Assembly (NCBI GenBank): GCA_018826295.1
Contig: JAHJZX010000019.1
Span: forward strand, 1 to 43,029
DNA: 43,029 nt
Reading direction: 5' to 3'
Source: Gammaproteobacteria bacterium
GTDB taxonomy: Bacteria; Pseudomonadota; Gammaproteobacteria; Enterobacterales; Alteromonadaceae
The notes under the pieces were generated by a model. The model was given only the letters and a program-made list of their open reading frames with translations, was not told the DNA's origin and ran no database searches. Position 1 is the stretch's first letter. Every line of letters starts with the position of its first letter. Made by a program: the position numbers and the translations under genes. Shown here piece after piece: positions 22,937-31,898 of the stretch.

Positions 22937-24031
22937 ATGGAATACAGTGAGTTAATAGATTTTACAGTGTTAACAGAAAATGTGAGTGATGCTTCGCCCG
23001 CAGGCACTGATCCGCGCATTGATATTTCACCAACATCACAGTATTACCAACTTAAAGATATCCGTGGCCAGGCCCGTGCTAATGAACGCGCTATGCTGGC
23101 TGAAGACGAAGACTTTCAGGCGCTGGTTTCAGAGTGGCGGCCGTTGGTAGAGACGATACCTGCGCTGCTGTCTCATGATGTTAAAGATCTGGAATATGCC
23201 GCCTGGTTAATAGAAGCCTGGTGCCGAACAGACGGTTTTGTCGGCCTGGCGGCTGGCTTTAAAACAACCCGCTTGTTAATAGAAAATTTCTGGCCAAGTC
23301 TTTACCCTTTGCCAGATGAAGACGGCATGGAAATCCGCGTGGCGCCGCTAATTGGCTTAAATGGCTATGAGGGTGATGGCGCACTGATCACACCCATATT
23401 AAGCATCCCGCTTACTGACGCAACATCGCACGGTCAGTTTGCCTGTTGGCAATATCAGCGCGCTGCAGACATTTCACGTAAAGACGAAAAACGGCAAAAG
23501 CAGAAGGCCGATGCTGGTATCGCCAGTCTGGAGCAAATTAAAGATGCTGTTAACGAAACATCTGCGGCATTTTACCTGAACTTAAAGCAACAAATTGAAC
23601 TGGCGATAGCCGAGTTTGCTTTGTTGTCACAGGCGATGGATACCGCTATGGACGGCGAACCTCAGCCAACCAGCGCTATTAGTAAAGCCTTGCAAAAATG
23701 CCTGGATGCGGTGCTTTACCTCGCGGCAGATAAGCTGGCACAGACTGAAGTTACAGCCGCGTCAATTGAACTGAACGCAGACGGCAGTGCAACTGTTAGC
23801 GCCGACCCTGTAGCGCAGCAGGTGCAAAGTCGGGAGCAGGTGTTACATAGCCTGAAACAGGCGGCAGAATTTTTTCGTAAAACTGAGCCACATTCGCCTA
23901 TTTCTTATGCCTTAGAACAGGTAGTGCACTGGAGTGGTTTAACACTTCCAGAGCTTTTACAAGAACTTATTGATGACAATAACAGCCGTAACCAGTACTT
24001 CCGGCTGGCGGGGATCCCGCAAAATAAATAG
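22937..24031 (+). CDS. tssA: T6SS protein TssA (ImpA family)
   Basis: About 364 residues from the ATG at 22937; in-frame TTG and GTG codons at 22925 and 22934 are alternatives and no clear ribosome site settles it. The N-terminal ImpA domain shows S-P-A-G-T-D-P-R, a R-G-Q-A-R-A-N-E-R region and the stretch W-P-S-L-Y-P-L-P-D-E-D-G, diagnostic of TssA. The C-terminal part is short and ends in a helical block (P-I-S-Y-A-L-E-Q-V-V-H-W), the VasJ-like or short form. TssA caps or primes the growing tail and sheath. First gene of the second operon. Confidence 0.94.
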   Translation: MEYSELIDFTVLTENVSDASPAGTDPRIDISPTSQYYQLKDIRGQARANERAMLAEDEDFQALVSEWRPLVETIPALLSHDVKDLEYAAWLIEAWCRTDGFVGLAAGFKTTRLLIENFWPSLYPLPDEDGMEIRVAPLIGLNGYEGDGALITPILSIPLTDATSHGQFACWQYQRAADISRKDEKRQKQKADAGIASLEQIKDAVNETSAAFYLNLKQQIELAIAEFALLSQAMDTAMDGEPQPTSAISKALQKCLDAVLYLAADKLAQTEVTAASIELNADGSATVSADPVAQQVQSREQVLHSLKQAAEFFRKTEPHSPISYALEQVVHWSGLTLPELLQELIDDNNSRNQYFRLAGIPQNK

Positions 24032-24084
24032 TGGCCAGCGGTTGCCACTACAACAAATGACAGCTGAGTAACAGGAGAAAGTCA

Positions 24085-24585
24085 ATGGAAAGTATTCACA
24101 GTAAATTATCCCGGGTGCGTAAGCCCCGTGTGCATATTACCTATGACGTTGAGACAGAGGGAGCTGCGGTTAAGAAAGAACTGCCTTTTGTCGTAGGCGT
24201 AATGGGCGATTTTGCCGGCCAAAACACTGCAGCACTAAAACCGCTGAAAGACCGGCGTTTTGTACAAATCGACCGCGACAATTTTGATGAAGTGTTAAAA
24301 CGGATGAACCCGAAATTAAGCTTCAAAGTAGACAATAAACTGGCTGCTGATGGCAGTGAGTTTAATGTCGATTTGCAATTTAAGTCGATGCAGGACTTTG
24401 AACCTGCCGCCATTGTAAAACAGGTAGAGCCACTGGATAAACTGATGGCAACCCGCAATAAACTGCGTGATCTGATGACCAAAATTGACCGCTCTGAAGA
24501 GCTGGAAAACATTTTGGAGCGCGTGTTGAACAACAACCAGGATCTGCAGCAGCTGGCGCAGGATCTGAGCATCGAGGATAAGTAA
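24085..24585 (+). CDS. tssB: T6SS sheath small subunit TssB
   Basis: A 166-residue protein with [14 protein letters not shown] near the start. V-G-V-M-G-D-F-A-G and [13 protein letters not shown] follow, the usual TssB (VipA/ImpB) signatures. It pairs with TssC to build the contractile sheath in the cytoplasm. The ATG is preceded by CAGGAGA. It lies one base before tssC. The length is standard. Confidence 0.98.
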   Translation: MESIHSKLSRVRKPRVHITYDVETEGAAVKKELPFVVGVMGDFAGQNTAALKPLKDRRFVQIDRDNFDEVLKRMNPKLSFKVDNKLAADGSEFNVDLQFKSMQDFEPAAIVKQVEPLDKLMATRNKLRDLMTKIDRSEELENILERVLNNNQDLQQLAQDLSIEDK

Positions 24586-24586
24586 C

Positions 24587-26080
24587 ATGAGCACTGAAGC
24601 GTTATTGGAACAGCATGATAATGCCACCGAATCTGCCAGCTCGTTGCTGGAGCAAGCGATTGGTGCTACCAAACAAACCGATGCCTCGCGTGCTGAGGAG
24701 TTATTGCGCACGCTGACTGAAGAAGCGCTAAGCGGCACTGTCAGCTGGAATAAAAACCTCACCGTTACCTTTAATGAGGCAATAAGCCGGTTAGATAAAC
24801 TGATTTCTGACCAATTGTCGGCCATTATGCACGCCCCGGCGTTTCAAAAGCTGGAAGGTAGCTGGCGCGGTCTTAATCATCTGGTGTTAAATTCAGAAAC
24901 CAGTGCCTCACTTAAAATCCGTATGATCAGTGTCAGTAAAAAAGAGCTGTACAAGGATTTAAGCAAAGCGGTGGAGTTTGACCAAAGCCAGACCTTTAAA
25001 AAGGTATATGAGTCTGAATTTGGTACCCCGGGTGGCGAGCCTTATGGAGCTATTATTGGTGACTATGAGTTTACCAACCATCCGGAAGACATTGAAACCC
25101 TGACTTATATGTCCAACGTGGCAGCAGCAGGCTTTTGTCCGTTTATTTCTGCGTCGGCACCGGCATTATTTGGTTTTGATGACTGGACTGAACTGTCTAA
25201 ACCGCGCGATTTGGAAAAAATCTTCGAATCACTGGAATACACCAAATGGCGTTCATTCCGCGACAGCGATGATTCACGCTTTGTTACCCTGACAATGCCG
25301 CGGGTATTAGCGCGTTTACCTTATGGTAGTGCCACAGCGCCGATTGAAGAATTTGGTTTTGAAGAATTTGACATAGATCCGGTTAAAGGCGTAGCAAAGA
25401 CCACTAACCACGCTGATTACTGCTGGATGAATGCGGCCTATGTTATGGGTACCAAACTGACCCATGCGTTTGCCCAGTACGGTTTTTGTACTGCTATCCG
25501 CGGTGCTGAAGGCGGCGGTAAAGTCGAAGGCCTGCCAAGTCATATCTTTATGAGTGACGATGGTGATCCGGATCTGAAATGCCCGACTGAAATTGGCATT
25601 ACCGACCGGCGTGAAGCTGAACTAGGCAAAATGGGCTTTTTACCATTGTGCCACTATAAAAACACCGATTACGCAGTGTTTTTTGGTGCGCAAACTGCGC
25701 AAAAACCGAAAAAATATGACTCACCGGAAGCGACAGCAAACGCCGCTATTTCAGCTCGTCTGCCGTACTTAATGGCGACGTCACGCTTTGCACATTACCT
25801 GAAAGTACTGGCACGTGACAAAATCGGCAGCTTTATGGAAGCCGAAGATGTTGAAGTATGGTTAAACCGCTGGATCCTGAACTACGTTAATGCCTCTGAA
25901 GGTAGTGGCCAGGAAGTACGTGCCCGTTACCCGCTGGCTGATGCCAAGGTGCAGGTACGTGAAATCCCTGGCCGTCCGGGTTCTTACAATGCCGTAGCCT
26001 GGTTAAGACCCTGGTTACAGTTGGAAGAGCTGTCTACCTCGTTACGCCTGGTAGCAAAGATCCCGGAAATGGGTGGTTAA
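24587..26080 (+). CDS. tssC: T6SS sheath large subunit TssC
   Basis: A 497-residue TssC (VipB/ImpC/EvpB). Family marks are [39 protein letters not shown], and [10 protein letters not shown]. The C-terminus has V-R-A-R-Y-P-L and the conserved P-G-x-Y-x-x-x-x-x-L-R-P-x-x-Q-L-E-E. It is the main sheath subunit and is recycled by ClpV. It starts one base after tssB, a coupled pair. Confidence 0.98.
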   Translation: MSTEALLEQHDNATESASSLLEQAIGATKQTDASRAEELLRTLTEEALSGTVSWNKNLTVTFNEAISRLDKLISDQLSAIMHAPAFQKLEGSWRGLNHLVLNSETSASLKIRMISVSKKELYKDLSKAVEFDQSQTFKKVYESEFGTPGGEPYGAIIGDYEFTNHPEDIETLTYMSNVAAAGFCPFISASAPALFGFDDWTELSKPRDLEKIFESLEYTKWRSFRDSDDSRFVTLTMPRVLARLPYGSATAPIEEFGFEEFDIDPVKGVAKTTNHADYCWMNAAYVMGTKLTHAFAQYGFCTAIRGAEGGGKVEGLPSHIFMSDDGDPDLKCPTEIGITDRREAELGKMGFLPLCHYKNTDYAVFFGAQTAQKPKKYDSPEATANAAISARLPYLMATSRFAHYLKVLARDKIGSFMEAEDVEVWLNRWILNYVNASEGSGQEVRARYPLADAKVQVREIPGRPGSYNAVAWLRPWLQLEELSTSLRLVAKIPEMGG

Positions 26081-26162
26081 TACCTTGCGCCGCCGGCCAG
26101 ATGTCATCCCCGTCTGGCTGGTGGGCGCGGGTATCTTGAAGAGTTAAACGGATGCAAATGTC

Positions 26163-27713
26163 ATGGTAGACGCCGTCAGGTTTGTAGCTGCCGATGCCTT
26201 TAATACCGCATCGTCAGCGCAAGAGCACAGCAGTTTTAACCAACCGGCTTATAAAAGACTGGAGCGCAGTGGCGTACTTGACCGCTTTTTGCGTGAACAA
26301 GATCCGCTGTCAGCTGTGCTGTATTGGATGCAGCATGTCGCTTGCGTGCAGCTAACGAGCAGCAATCAGCTTAGCGCTTTGTTATGTCGCGCTATTGCTG
26401 ATATTGACCGGCTGATTAATCTGCAGTTAAACGGCATTATTCACCATGCCACGTTACAGCAACTGGAAGCCAGCTGGCGTGGTTTGCTGTACCTGTCAGA
26501 GCAGACAGAGCGTCACGATCGTGAGCAAAAAATTAAAATTAAGCTGCTGTCGCTGTCCTGGCCAGAACTGAGTAAAGATATTAATCGCGCGATAGATTTT
26601 GATCAGAGTGATTTTTTCAAACTTATTTACGATAACGAATTTGATATGCCAGGTGGCGAACCTTTTGGTGTGCTGATTGGTGATTATCAAATAAGCCATA
26701 AAATTCGCCCCGGGCAACTAAGTAATGATCTCGACACGCTAAAAGAGGTTGCGCGCACAGCAGCTGCTGCCTTTGCGCCCTTTATTTGTGCCGCACATCC
26801 ATCGCTGTTTGGTGTAGATCACTTTTCTGAACTGGGTTTGGTGTCAGATATTGGCAGCCAGTTTAAACAACCGGAATACATCAAATGGCGCGCATTGCGG
26901 GCGATGGAAGATGCGCGTTTTTTAGGCGTGGTGCTACCACAGGTGTTAATGCGCAGCCCTTATAAAGATGACGGCTCGCGCGCTGAAAGCTTTGTGTTTA
27001 AAGAAGCTCTGGCCCAACCGGAGCAAGACTATTTATGGGGCAATGCCGCTTTTGCTTTTGCTGCTGTGCTGGTTAGGGCGTACAGCGAATCCGGTTGGTT
27101 TGCCCAAATCCGTGGTATGAAATCCGGTCAGCATAATTTTGGCCTGGTTAGTGACTTACCGGTAAGTCGTTACGAAACGGAAAAATATCAAAACAGTAAC
27201 AAGCCCTCAGTAAATCTGTTAGTCGGACACCGTTTTGAATCTGAGCTTTCTGACAATGGCTTTATTCCGTTGTCGGTAGTGCCATACAGTGATTATTTTG
27301 CTTTTTATAATAATGCTTCTGTGCAACTGCCACAGAGCTATGAGCATAAACTGTCGACGGTCAATGCACGTCTGTCGGCCATGCTGCAATACATTCTCTG
27401 TGTCGCGCGTTTTGCTCATTACATAAAGGTAATTGGCCGCGATAAGGTGGGCGGTTATCACTCGGCAGAGCATTGTGAGCAAGAGTTACAACGCTGGTTG
27501 CATAATTACACTACCGCCTCTACCGACGCATCAACTGATGTGAGGGCACGCCATCCGCTGCGTGAAGCCCGTATTACCGTGCGCGAGAAACGCGGTGAGC
27601 CCGGGCGTTATTTTTCTACTATCCAGCTGCAACCGCATTTCCAGTTAGATCAAATGATTACAACGGTAAAACTGGTTGCTGAACTGTCTCCCAAACAAGC
27701 TGCTACAGCATGA
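26163..27713 (+). CDS. Second TssC-like sheath protein
   Basis: A 516-residue paralogue of TssC. It keeps L-E-A-S-W-R-G-L-L-Y-L, D-M-P-G-G-E-P-F-G-V-L-I-G-D-Y, F-I-C-A-A-H-P-S-L-F-G, P-Q-V-L-M-R-S-P-Y and the C-terminal V-R-A-R-H-P-L, but is clearly diverged. It carries an N-terminal extension of about 50 residues (ending in RSGVLDRFLREQDPLSA) not aligned with TssC. No second TssB accompanies it. Some T6SS clusters, such as that of Agrobacterium, carry two TssC-type proteins next to one TssB. Its exact role, whether a baseplate-proximal cap, sheath initiation or sheath component, is not settled by the sequence. Its start has only a weak ribosome site, and an 82-bp gap precedes it. Confidence 0.93.
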   Translation: MVDAVRFVAADAFNTASSAQEHSSFNQPAYKRLERSGVLDRFLREQDPLSAVLYWMQHVACVQLTSSNQLSALLCRAIADIDRLINLQLNGIIHHATLQQLEASWRGLLYLSEQTERHDREQKIKIKLLSLSWPELSKDINRAIDFDQSDFFKLIYDNEFDMPGGEPFGVLIGDYQISHKIRPGQLSNDLDTLKEVARTAAAAFAPFICAAHPSLFGVDHFSELGLVSDIGSQFKQPEYIKWRALRAMEDARFLGVVLPQVLMRSPYKDDGSRAESFVFKEALAQPEQDYLWGNAAFAFAAVLVRAYSESGWFAQIRGMKSGQHNFGLVSDLPVSRYETEKYQNSNKPSVNLLVGHRFESELSDNGFIPLSVVPYSDYFAFYNNASVQLPQSYEHKLSTVNARLSAMLQYILCVARFAHYIKVIGRDKVGGYHSAEHCEQELQRWLHNYTTASTDASTDVRARHPLREARITVREKRGEPGRYFSTIQLQPHFQLDQMITTVKLVAELSPKQAATA

Positions 27714-27720
27714 GGTAAAC

Positions 27721-28521
27721 GTGAAACAATTACAGGAATTAATCCGTCAGGGTGAACTGGCTGCCGCGACAGAATGTGCTGTGGCCTTATTGCGCGATGA
27801 TCCGGCTAATGCCGACGTCCGTGCCAACTATATTGAATTACTCTGCTTGCAGGGCGTGTTGGAAAAAGCCGATCAGCAACTGGATATATTGGTACGCCAG
27901 CATCCTGATTTTCTGGTTGGCGCGGTTAACTTACGCCAGTTGATCCGAGCGGCTGTAGCCAGACAGGACTTTGCTGAAGGTGGCATGACGGCTACCTTGT
28001 TTGGTGAACCAGATGCAATGTTCGAAGCCATGCTGGCACTGCGTTTAGCACTGAAAGAGCAGGATTTGTCACAAGCGGCGCTTGCTGCAGAACAACTGGA
28101 ACAGCAGCGGCCACGCAGCCAGATGCAGGTAAATGGTACAGCTGTAAATGAACTACGTGATTTGGACGACAGCCTGGGAGGTTACCTCGAGCTGTTTGGT
28201 ACCGACGGTAAATATTATTTAGCTAAGTTCAGCGAAGTTGACAGCCTGCAACTGAAAAAACCGCAGTCTTTGCTGGATACAGTATGGCGGCGGGCAGAAA
28301 TCATTATTAAAGACGGCCCGGCCGGGGAAGTCTTTGTACCGATGACCTATCAGGGCAGTGTGCGGATGACCGAACGTATGGGCCGGGATACACAATGGCA
28401 GGAGCTGCAACCTCAGCTGGTTACCGGGCAGGGGCTGAAGATGCTGCTATGTGGTGATGAGGCAATAAGCTTTGCTGAGCTGCAACAGTTATCGACGGCT
28501 GAGCTGGCCGCCAGTGTCTGA
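27721..28521 (+). CDS. tagJ: T6SS accessory protein TagJ (ImpE family)
   Basis: Read from the GTG at 27721 after GAGGTAAAC, about 266 residues. The N-terminal half has tetratricopeptide-like helices (G-E-L-A-A-A-T-E-C-A-V-A-L-L-R-D-D-P-A-N-A-D-V-R). The C-terminal half has the ImpE/SciE domain with D-L-D-D-S-L-G-G-Y-L-E-L, E-V-F-V-P-M-T-Y-Q-G-S and G-R-D-T-Q-W. In P. aeruginosa the HsiE1/TagJ protein binds TssB and ClpV and tunes sheath recycling. It overlaps nothing and lies 7 bases after the tssC paralogue. Confidence 0.92.
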   Translation: MKQLQELIRQGELAAATECAVALLRDDPANADVRANYIELLCLQGVLEKADQQLDILVRQHPDFLVGAVNLRQLIRAAVARQDFAEGGMTATLFGEPDAMFEAMLALRLALKEQDLSQAALAAEQLEQQRPRSQMQVNGTAVNELRDLDDSLGGYLELFGTDGKYYLAKFSEVDSLQLKKPQSLLDTVWRRAEIIIKDGPAGEVFVPMTYQGSVRMTERMGRDTQWQELQPQLVTGQGLKMLLCGDEAISFAELQQLSTAELAASV

Positions 28522-28542
28522 CAGCAAGACGGCTAACCGCTG

Positions 28543-29034
28543 GTGAAAATTCAACAGAAACAAGCGCTACAGCAATCGTTGCTGGACCGGCTGATTGATG
28601 ACAATCCTGGCCAGCTGGACAGCGGGCGCAGCAGGCGCGGTTTTGACTTGAAAGCGTTGCGCCAGAGTGTGCGCCGCGATTTGGAAAACCTGCTTAACAG
28701 CCGGGTGCAGTGGCATACCTGGCCCGACAACTACAGCGAGCTGCCGCAAAGCCTGCTTAATTACGGTTTGCCGGATTTCTCAGTCATGGTGGTTGACTCT
28801 GATGAAGGCCGGCTGAAGTTGTGCCGGGCAGTAGAGCAGGCTATCCGCCGCTTTGAACCGCGTTTTGTTGATGTTGAGGTTTCGGTGCCTGAGCAGGAGC
28901 ATGACATGGAGCGGGTGTTAAGGCTGCGCATTCAGGCGCTGTTATATGCCGATCCTGAACCTGAACACATTATGTTCGATTCAGAAGTTGAACCGGTGCA
29001 TCTTGGGCTGACCATCAGAGACTATCAGACATGA
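28543..29034 (+). CDS. tssE: T6SS baseplate protein TssE (gp25-like)
   Basis: A 163-residue gp25-like wedge protein with the R-R-D-L-E-N-L-L-N-S-R segment (about 45-55). S-L-L-N-Y-G-L-P-D-F-S follows, and then A-I-R-R-F-E-P-R-F-x-D-V-x-V-x-V, all conserved in TssE. The start GTG at 28543 has only a weak ribosome site. Its end overlaps the tssF start by four bases (ATGA). It joins TssF and TssG in the baseplate wedge. Confidence 0.95.
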   Translation: MKIQQKQALQQSLLDRLIDDNPGQLDSGRSRRGFDLKALRQSVRRDLENLLNSRVQWHTWPDNYSELPQSLLNYGLPDFSVMVVDSDEGRLKLCRAVEQAIRRFEPRFVDVEVSVPEQEHDMERVLRLRIQALLYADPEPEHIMFDSEVEPVHLGLTIRDYQT

Positions 29035-30863
29035 ATGATGAATTACTGAAGTATTACAATCGTGAGCTGACGTTTATCCGTCGTATGGGCGCTGAGTTTG
29101 CTGAGCAATATCCCAAAATTGCCGGCCGGCTGCGGATAAGTGAAGAAAACGTCGAAGATCCGCACGTATCGCGGCTGATAGAAGGCTTTGCGTTGTTAAC
29201 GGCACAAGTGCGACAAAAGCTGGATGACAGTTTCCCGGAATTGACCGATGCCTTACTCGGGCAGTTGTACCCGGATTATCAGGCACCGGTGCCGTCGGTA
29301 TCAGTGGTTAAGCTTACCAGCCAAAATCTGTCTAATTCAGGCATAGTGGTTAAACGCGGCACTGAGTTTGAAAGCCGCACTGAGGGCTTAAAGCCTTGTA
29401 CCTTTCAGGCTTGTTACGACACCAACGTTTATCCGCTGGAAGTTGCGTCTGCTGAGTTTAATAATGCGCCTTTTCATGCCCCTAAACCGCCCGTGCAGCA
29501 AAGTGCCAAGGCCTTACTAAAGCTTAAACTGGCCTGTGAGTTTGATAATACCGGCCTGCATGAGCTGGATTTGTCGAGCTTGCGTTTTTATTTAAATGGT
29601 CAGCGCCACCATGTTTACCGGTTGTACGAGCTGCTGCTGAGCAAAACATTAACCATTGGCATCGCGCCCACCGGTAACCCCGAGGCCATGCGTTTTATCA
29701 GTGCAGCCAACTTAGCAGCAGTGGGTTTTGCCGATGAGCAGCAGGTTGTACCCTACTCACAGCGTAGCTTCTCCGGTTATCGTTTGCTGATTGAGCAGTT
29801 TTTGTGTCCGGAAAAATTCTTGTTTATTGAGCTAAACGGTCTGGACCCGGCCTGGCCAGGGATAGGTAGTGCCTTTGAATTGTATTTTTACTTAAGCGAA
29901 GGCGCTGCGGAATTGGAGCGGCATATTACGGCCGACAGCTTGTTGCTGGGCTGCACGCCAATTATTAACTTGTTTAGCGAAAAACTGGAACCGGTAAATC
30001 TGGACAGCTCGCAGTACGAGTATCGTCTGGTACCGCGTTATATGGATGCCGATGTTTGTGAAGTTATCCGCATAGAGCAGGTGCAAGCGTTTGACGCCTT
30101 TGGCAATGAAGTTACGTTAAACCCGTATTATAGCCAGGGACATCCGGATTACTTGCAGCAGCAGGACATGTTTTGGCACAGCAGGCGTGAGTTTGCGGAC
30201 TGGGCAGGCGGTTATTCTGAAGCCGGTACAGAGGTGTATTTATCAGTAATAGATCGCAAGTTTAAAGGCGTTACAGCAACCGAACACAACAAAGACTGGG
30301 TGATCCAAATTCAGGCATTGTGCAGCAATCGTAACTTACCGACGTACTTACCTTTCGGCGGCGGCGAGCCACAATTTTTAATTCGCAAGCACGCCGACGT
30401 GATCAAGCAAGTACGTTGTCTGATGGCGCCGACCGCCAGTGTACGGCCCGCGCTGCAGGAAGCCAGTCGCTGGCAGCTGGTAAGCCATTTAACGCTGAAT
30501 CACTTTAGCGGTAGCGATGCGTTAGCACGGTTAAAAGAAACGTTGCAGCTGTACGATTTTCGCTGTACGCCGGAATCAAAAGCGTTAATTGACGGCATTT
30601 GTGGCCTGGCTATCCGCCCGGGTACGGCCAGGGTTAATCAGCAGGGTCGGATAGCGGTGTGCAGTGGTAGTGAGATCCAGCTTGAATTTACCCAACCCTC
30701 TTATGCTGGTAGCGGCATCTATTTTTTTGCCAGTGTACTTGATGTGTTTTTTGCCCAGTTCGCCAGCCTGAATAGCTATACCCGCCTGGCAATAAAATTG
30801 CGTGAACATGAACAGCTGTATCATCAGTGGCCGGCGCGCTGTGGCACTAAGGTGTTGTTATGA
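29031..30863 (+). CDS. tssF: T6SS baseplate protein TssF
   Basis: A 610-residue TssF (VasA/ImpG) of standard length. The start Y-Y-N-R-E-L-T-F-I-R-R-M-G-A-E-F-A-E-Q-Y-P is the clear family signature, followed by D-P-H-V-x-R-L-I-E-G-F-A-L-L-T-A. It also shows L-P-F-G-G-G-E-P late in the sequence and the C-terminal F-F-A-x-F-A-S-L-N-S-Y-T. It overlaps both tssE and tssG by four bases (ATGA), so the three are translated together to make the wedge. Confidence 0.97.
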   Translation: MNDELLKYYNRELTFIRRMGAEFAEQYPKIAGRLRISEENVEDPHVSRLIEGFALLTAQVRQKLDDSFPELTDALLGQLYPDYQAPVPSVSVVKLTSQNLSNSGIVVKRGTEFESRTEGLKPCTFQACYDTNVYPLEVASAEFNNAPFHAPKPPVQQSAKALLKLKLACEFDNTGLHELDLSSLRFYLNGQRHHVYRLYELLLSKTLTIGIAPTGNPEAMRFISAANLAAVGFADEQQVVPYSQRSFSGYRLLIEQFLCPEKFLFIELNGLDPAWPGIGSAFELYFYLSEGAAELERHITADSLLLGCTPIINLFSEKLEPVNLDSSQYEYRLVPRYMDADVCEVIRIEQVQAFDAFGNEVTLNPYYSQGHPDYLQQQDMFWHSRREFADWAGGYSEAGTEVYLSVIDRKFKGVTATEHNKDWVIQIQALCSNRNLPTYLPFGGGEPQFLIRKHADVIKQVRCLMAPTASVRPALQEASRWQLVSHLTLNHFSGSDALARLKETLQLYDFRCTPESKALIDGICGLAIRPGTARVNQQGRIAVCSGSEIQLEFTQPSYAGSGIYFFASVLDVFFAQFASLNSYTRLAIKLREHEQLYHQWPARCGTKVLL

Positions 30864-31879
30864 CACTGGACGAGTTAAAACAACAACCTTCCGCCTTTGA
30901 TTTTTATCAGGCGGTGTACTCTGTTGAACGCCAGTTCAGTAGTGCGCAAAAACGGTGGTATGGCGTCGGGCGCGATGGCTTCCCGGCCCAGGAGTTAGTG
31001 CGCTTTAAAGCGGTGCAGCATCTGGGCTTTCCCGGCCAGCCGGTTACTAAGGTGGTACCGCGTAACGATGGCGTAAGTGCAAACAAAGGCACCGAACACA
31101 GCGGCACAGCCGTTGATATGCACGTTAGTTTTATTGGCCTGACCGGCCCCAGTGGTGTTATGCCACAACATTATAGCGAGATGGTGCTGCAACGGCTAAA
31201 GCAGCGCGATAAAACCATGCGTGATTTCTTTGATTTATTTAATCACCGGCTGGTGTCGCTGTATTACCGGGCCTGGGAAAAATACCGCTTCGCCTGTCAG
31301 TACGAAATGCACGCTGATGACCAGGACAGTTTTAGCCTGGTATTGAGCCGCTTAAGCGGAGCCAGGCAAACATTGGGGCTGTATTATGCCGGAGCCTTCA
31401 GTGCTCAGCAGCGCAGTGCGCAGCAACTTAAACAACTGTTAGCCGATTTACTGCACACTCAGGTTGAGATTATTCCGTTGCAGGGGCGCTGGTTATCGCT
31501 ACAGCGCAGTGAACAAAGTGCTCTGGCGCAGCGTACCGCACTGCAGGGCCAGCATGTCAGGCTGGGGCAAAGCGCAATGTTAGGCAGCCGGGTGTGGGAC
31601 GTCAGTTCCGCTATAGAGCTGCAACTTGCCGTAAAGCCCGGCGAAGCAGAACAGCTGTTACCGGGCAGTTATCAATACAGCCTGCTGCAAACCGTGTTGG
31701 CCGATTTTTTACCTGCTGCCGTGCAGGTAAGGTTGACGCTGACTGGTCAACAACAGGATTTTCCCACCGCAAGCTTGTCTGGCCGCCACACCCGACTGGG
31801 CCAAAGCGGCAAGCTGGCAGTGCGCAGCAGTAAGCAACATCAAAAGTGCCATCTTAGCTATCAGCTGAGACAGCGTTAA
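30860..31879 (+). CDS. tssG: T6SS baseplate protein TssG
   Basis: A 339-residue TssG (VasB/ImpH). Family marks are F-D-F-Y-Q-A-V near the N-terminus, F-I-G-L-T-G-P-S-G-V-M-P-Q-H-Y, then F-F-D-L-F-N-H-R-L-V-S-L-Y-Y-R-A-W-E-K-Y, and L-G-x-x-x-x-L-G-S-R-V-W-D. It forms the inner wedge of the baseplate with TssE and TssF. It overlaps tssF by four bases and lies 19 bases before clpV. Confidence 0.97.
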   Translation: MTLDELKQQPSAFDFYQAVYSVERQFSSAQKRWYGVGRDGFPAQELVRFKAVQHLGFPGQPVTKVVPRNDGVSANKGTEHSGTAVDMHVSFIGLTGPSGVMPQHYSEMVLQRLKQRDKTMRDFFDLFNHRLVSLYYRAWEKYRFACQYEMHADDQDSFSLVLSRLSGARQTLGLYYAGAFSAQQRSAQQLKQLLADLLHTQVEIIPLQGRWLSLQRSEQSALAQRTALQGQHVRLGQSAMLGSRVWDVSSAIELQLAVKPGEAEQLLPGSYQYSLLQTVLADFLPAAVQVRLTLTGQQQDFPTASLSGRHTRLGQSGKLAVRSSKQHQKCHLSYQLRQR

Positions 31880-31898
31880 TTTTGCACAGGAAGCAATT

